NCBI RefSeq assembly: GCF_900113245.1
Contig: NZ_FOOQ01000004.1
Span: 1-64,000, forward strand
Length of the DNA: 64,000 nucleotides
Direction: 5' to 3'
Origin: Halopelagius inordinatus
Lineage (GTDB): Archaea; Halobacteriota; Halobacteria; Halobacteriales; Haloferacaceae
Shown here piece by piece: positions 61,356-64,000 of the stretch. Below the pieces are notes generated by a model. That model was not told where the DNA came from. It saw only the letters and a program-made list of their open reading frames with translations, and did no database searches. How positions within the stretch are numbered: the stretch's first letter is position 1; each line of letters opens with the position of its first letter. Made by a program: the position numbers and the translations under genes.

Positions 61356-62942
61356 TCACTCCGCGTTCCGGAGTGTTCCGCCGCTGAGACCCTCCCAGAC
61401 CACCTCGTACCCCAACTCCGCGAGCACCGAACTGGTGTCCGTAACGTCCCTCTCGGACAGCACGTCTTCGGCGTCGTCGAGCGACATCCCCGGTTCGAGT
61501 GCGGCGGCGAGTTCCTCCAACAGTTCGGCTCGGACGAGCGTTCGGCCCACGCGCCGGTGGTCGGGAAACGAGACGCCCTCTATTGCGTCCTCGCTCACGC
61601 CGCGTTCGTCGGCCAGTTCCGAGAGCGACACCGCGTCGGCGTCGGGTCGCAACTCGTCGGGGAGGGCGGACGCCGACGCCGTCACCAACCGCTCTTCGTA
61701 CCGGCGGAGGGCGTCGCGAACGTCTTTGATGCGGACCGACCCGGAGTACGGAATCGCCCGGTGGTCGCGCGCCTCGATATCCTCGCTAACGCCGAGGCTC
61801 TCGTCTACGGCGACGAGCATCTCCACCCCGTCGAGCGCGGCCAACTGACCGAGTTTCTTCTCGACGTACTCGGGGGTCCAAAAGCCCATTATCTCGAAGA
61901 ACACCCTGAACTCCGCGAACTCGTAGTCGAACGCGAAGTCGGGAATCATGACGCTCTCGCCGACGGCCAACGGCGCGGGTTCGCGGACCAACTCCCAGTC
62001 CGAATCGACCGACTCGAACCGGGCGGCGAACTCCGCTTCGACGCCGCTGTCGAAACGCGTCTCCGCGGCGGGCCGGGAGGACGAGACTGCCACCGGGTCC
62101 GACTCCGAGAGACGCATCGTCCGTTCGGTGCCCCTATCGTCGATAGTCGCGGTCAGCCGCCACTCCGACGTCTTCGCCACCGTTCGGAGCAGTCGCGCAA
62201 AGCGCGTGCCGTACCGCCGCGTCTTTCGGAACAGCGAGTCCGGCCCCGTCACGACGACGTCCCACTCGCCGTCGTCCGTCCGTATCTCGTACATCAGTTC
62301 GAGCCGTTTGACCGCCGTGACGAGCGTTCGCGGGTCCGAACACCGGATGCGGACCTCGGTAGCGTCGAAAAGCGCGGTCTGAGCGAGAGAGAGGTTGTAG
62401 AGCCGAATCAGGTTCTCCGGGGTGATTCGGACGGCCTCCGCGACGTCTTCGGCGTCCGACCGTTCGAGAGAGACGTCGGAACGTTCGAGCAGTTCGTCGG
62501 GACTCCACCGCGGGTCGAACGACGCGAGCACCTCGTTTACTTCCCTGTCCGCGTACAGCGACGATTCGACCGCAGACCGGTCGGCCGCGAGGCGGTCTGC
62601 GACCCGTTCGAGTGCCGCCTCGCGTTCGTCCGCGGTGACGACGCCGACGGCTTCCGCCTCCTCGAACGCCACCCGTCTGACCCGCTCTGGGGGCAGTTCC
62701 GCCCGCGTCTCGAACGTCGCCTCCCGGTCGGCCAACGCCGCGAACCCGCGGACGAGTTTGAAGTCGTCTGCGTCGTCCTCCAACTCCCCGAGTGCCTCGT
62801 CGAGTCGGTGGCGAGGTTCGCCGACGTGCCCCTGAAACACGCCGATGACGCGGGCAGCGAGGGGCTCTGACTCTCGCCCGGCGAACTTCGGGTGGTATCC
62901 TCCGCCCGCCCGAGAGACGCGCAGGAGGTCTTTCGTCAACAC
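61356..62942 (-). CDS. Bax1-like/DUF790 nuclease, GTG start
   Basis: 528 residues from a GTG at 62942 (first residues M-LTKDLLRVSRAGGGYHPKF). The N-terminal half is the DUF790 region; the C-terminal half has a nuclease-like core with FDSGVEAEFAARFESVDSDWEL, MIPDFAFDYE and RVFFEIMGFWTPEYVEKKLGQL, where Asp, Glu and Lys are the likely catalytic set. Bax1 partners with the XPB helicase in archaeal repair, usually as neighbours; no XPB gene is seen here. A longer frame begins with TTG at 63020, but its first 26 residues lie where the promoter should be. Confidence 0.87.
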   Translation of the reverse strand: MLTKDLLRVSRAGGGYHPKFAGRESEPLAARVIGVFQGHVGEPRHRLDEALGELEDDADDFKLVRGFAALADREATFETRAELPPERVRRVAFEEAEAVGVVTADEREAALERVADRLAADRSAVESSLYADREVNEVLASFDPRWSPDELLERSDVSLERSDAEDVAEAVRITPENLIRLYNLSLAQTALFDATEVRIRCSDPRTLVTAVKRLELMYEIRTDDGEWDVVVTGPDSLFRKTRRYGTRFARLLRTVAKTSEWRLTATIDDRGTERTMRLSESDPVAVSSSRPAAETRFDSGVEAEFAARFESVDSDWELVREPAPLAVGESVMIPDFAFDYEFAEFRVFFEIMGFWTPEYVEKKLGQLAALDGVEMLVAVDESLGVSEDIEARDHRAIPYSGSVRIKDVRDALRRYEERLVTASASALPDELRPDADAVSLSELADERGVSEDAIEGVSFPDHRRVGRTLVRAELLEELAAALEPGMSLDDAEDVLSERDVTDTSSVLAELGYEVVWEGLSGGTLRNAE

Positions 62943-63024
62943 GGCCGTGGATTCGCACCGAGCGGACAAAAGTCGCGCGTCCGAGTAGTACGCGAGAACG
63001 GTCAGGTCACCGGGCCGCAAATTA

Positions 63025-63043
63025 ATATTATCTTATATTCTGC
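63025..63043. promoter_or_regulatory. AT-rich bidirectional promoter between Bax1-like and the 63083 gene
   Basis: AATATTATCTTATATTCTG, a stretch of A and T within GC-rich DNA. It offers TATA-like elements in both directions: CTTATATTC on the plus strand about 40-48 nt before the ATG at 63083 and TTATTAAT-like elements for the minus-strand gene. Confidence 0.5.
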
Positions 63044-63082
63044 CGTAAATTACTCACGTGGGTGACACCAACTACCAATCGC

Positions 63083-63487
63083 ATGGCAAACGAACCACGA
63101 GACGACGACAGAACTCGCGAGGAGAGCACGTTCACGAAAGAGTCCGAGGAGGTGACACAGAACGAAGACGGCGTTCGCACAGAACAACACTACACGAAAG
63201 AGACGGACACCGCCTCCGACGACTACGACGACACCCGGGGCGAACGCTACGACGAGAGACGAGTCGACACCGACGACGACGGCAGTCCGGGGCTGTTGTG
63301 GTTCTCCGTCGCCGGCGCGATAATCATGGGTGCGCTCTGGATTATCGACATCACCGGCCTGTTCGGCCTCACGTGGGCCGTCCTCGGTTCGACGACGACG
63401 CTGGCCATCGCGATTCTCGCGGCGGTCGGAGCGGTGCTGTTCTGGTACGACGACCGGAAGTCGGACCAGACGACCACGACGACGTGA
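63083..63487 (+). CDS. Membrane protein with acidic N-terminal domain, unknown
   Basis: 134 residues. The first 65 residues are strongly charged and disordered-looking (TREESTFTKESEEVTQNED and similar, with two TKE[ST] motifs). Two hydrophobic helices follow (about 70-93 and 97-123) with GLLWFSVAGAIIMGALWIIDI, and the C-terminus ends in KSDQTTTTT. Function unknown. The start at 63083 is chosen over an upstream in-frame codon at 63062. The promoter lies in the AT-rich region before it. Confidence 0.78.
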   Translation: MANEPRDDDRTREESTFTKESEEVTQNEDGVRTEQHYTKETDTASDDYDDTRGERYDERRVDTDDDGSPGLLWFSVAGAIIMGALWIIDITGLFGLTWAVLGSTTTLAIAILAAVGAVLFWYDDRKSDQTTTTT

Positions 63488-63597
63488 GCGGTGCGCCGCG
63501 TCGTCGAAGCGGACCGTCTTTTCTCGGGGCGTCGTCTCGAACGGGTGGCCGGGCTTTCGTCGGAAAGACTCATGAGCGAGTCCGCCGAGTGGCGAGT

Positions 63598-64000
63598 ATG
63601 GAGTTTCGGTCCTCGACGCGACGGCGCGTCCTGCAGGTGGTCGTGGCCGGTCTCTCCGCGGGATGTCTCGGGTCCGCCCCCGGCGCGACCGGTCCGCGTC
63701 GCCCGCCGGGAGCACCCGCCGGAGAACCGCGGACGACGCCGACTCGGCCCGACCTGTACGTGGAGACGTTCGACTTCGGCGCGGCCGACGACGGAGCGCT
63801 CCGCGTGTTCGGCGAGGTGGGGAATCGAGGGGCGGCGGAACGGGTCGGTCGCGTCCGCGTGAGGGTGACGCTCAACGGCGAACGGACCGTCCGCGAGACG
63901 TCCGTGACCGTCGCGCCCGGGAGTTCGGCGGCCTTCGAAGTCGAGTTCGAGGTGACCGAATCCGAATTCCTGAACGGCGGCGAAATCGACGTGAGCGTGA
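63598..64000 (+). CDS. Tat lipoprotein with CARDB/FxLYD-like domain (3' truncated by window)
   Basis: The frame opens at the ATG at 63598 and stays open to the window end (134 codons seen). The signal has STRRRVLQVVVAGLSAGC: a twin-arginine motif and a lipobox LSAGC with Cys23 as the anchor. A Pro/Gly/Thr-rich linker follows (about 25-55), then a beta-rich domain with FDFGAADDGALRVFGEVGNRGAAERV and RVRVTLNGERTV, resembling the CARDB or FxLYD folds of exported archaeal proteins. The stop is beyond base 64000. Confidence 0.8.
   Translation, partial: MEFRSSTRRRVLQVVVAGLSAGCLGSAPGATGPRRPPGAPAGEPRTTPTRPDLYVETFDFGAADDGALRVFGEVGNRGAAERVGRVRVRVTLNGERTVRETSVTVAPGSSAAFEVEFEVTESEFLNGGEIDVSV

Overview
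The window is 64 kb of gene-dense, GC-rich DNA from a haloarchaeon. The proteins are acidic, many exported proteins carry twin-arginine (Tat) signals with lipoboxes, and the gene set is archaeal: proteasome beta subunit, topoisomerase VI, ATP-dependent DNA ligase, PAC2 chaperone, UPF0212. Genes often start 25-35 nt downstream of a TATA-like box, which suggests leaderless transcripts. From memory, the order of genes from glpK through psmB, top6A/B, gyrB/A and dnaJ/dnaK/grpE resembles the main chromosome of Haloferax volcanii, so a Haloferacales relative is likely. I could not test this by alignment.

Layout. 1-4.1 kb is a glycerol/dihydroxyacetone block: the 3' part of glycerol kinase, a polytopic membrane protein and an HPr carrier on the + strand, meeting a convergent dhaK-dhaL-dhaM operon. 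4.2-8 kb holds ileS and a lipoprotein. 8.1-12.1 kb looks like an accessory insert: a winged-helix regulator, then a Tat-exported VWA protein with three tandem C-terminal repeats and a Tat-exported Kelch protein, with a perfect palindrome between regulator and operon. 12.2-22.7 kb mixes exported HtrA, a thioesterase, a BFN nuclease-like protein, a membrane-tethered HTH protein, glycerate kinase, TraB, an M50 protease, purM, an HTH-CBS regulator and UPF0212. 22.8-29.1 kb has psmB, a GCS2-like ligase, DNA ligase, an MBL hydrolase, an alpha/beta hydrolase and a CDGSH Fe-S protein. 29.1-37.4 kb is the topoisomerase block: top6B-top6A diverging from gyrB-gyrA.

37.5-53 kb holds arginase, two divergent DUF389 paralogues, a sugar epimerase, an HTH regulator, NDH-2-like dehydrogenase, uridine phosphorylase, cytidine deaminase, small membrane proteins, a GNAT, an acetyl-CoA synthetase with a shrunken catalytically blank relative beside it, a zinc alcohol dehydrogenase, tiny zinc-binding proteins and a CobW GTPase. 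53-58.3 kb is the Hsp70 system (grpE, an alpha/beta hydrolase, dnaK, dnaJ). 58.4-64 kb has a PAC2 chaperone, a split RsmF-like RNA methyltransferase, a copper-storage-like protein, a Bax1-like nuclease, a small membrane protein and the 5' end of an exported lipoprotein.

How it fits together. The first block should take glycerol and dihydroxyacetone into the triose pool, with phosphate delivered through HPr and DhaM. The topoisomerase pairs share one 213-nt regulatory region. No rRNA, tRNA, CRISPR array, transposase or obvious defence system was seen. The best candidates for something undescribed are the regulator-palindrome-VWA/Kelch module, the blank AMP-ligase relative, the split RsmF pair, and several inverted repeats sitting on core promoters.
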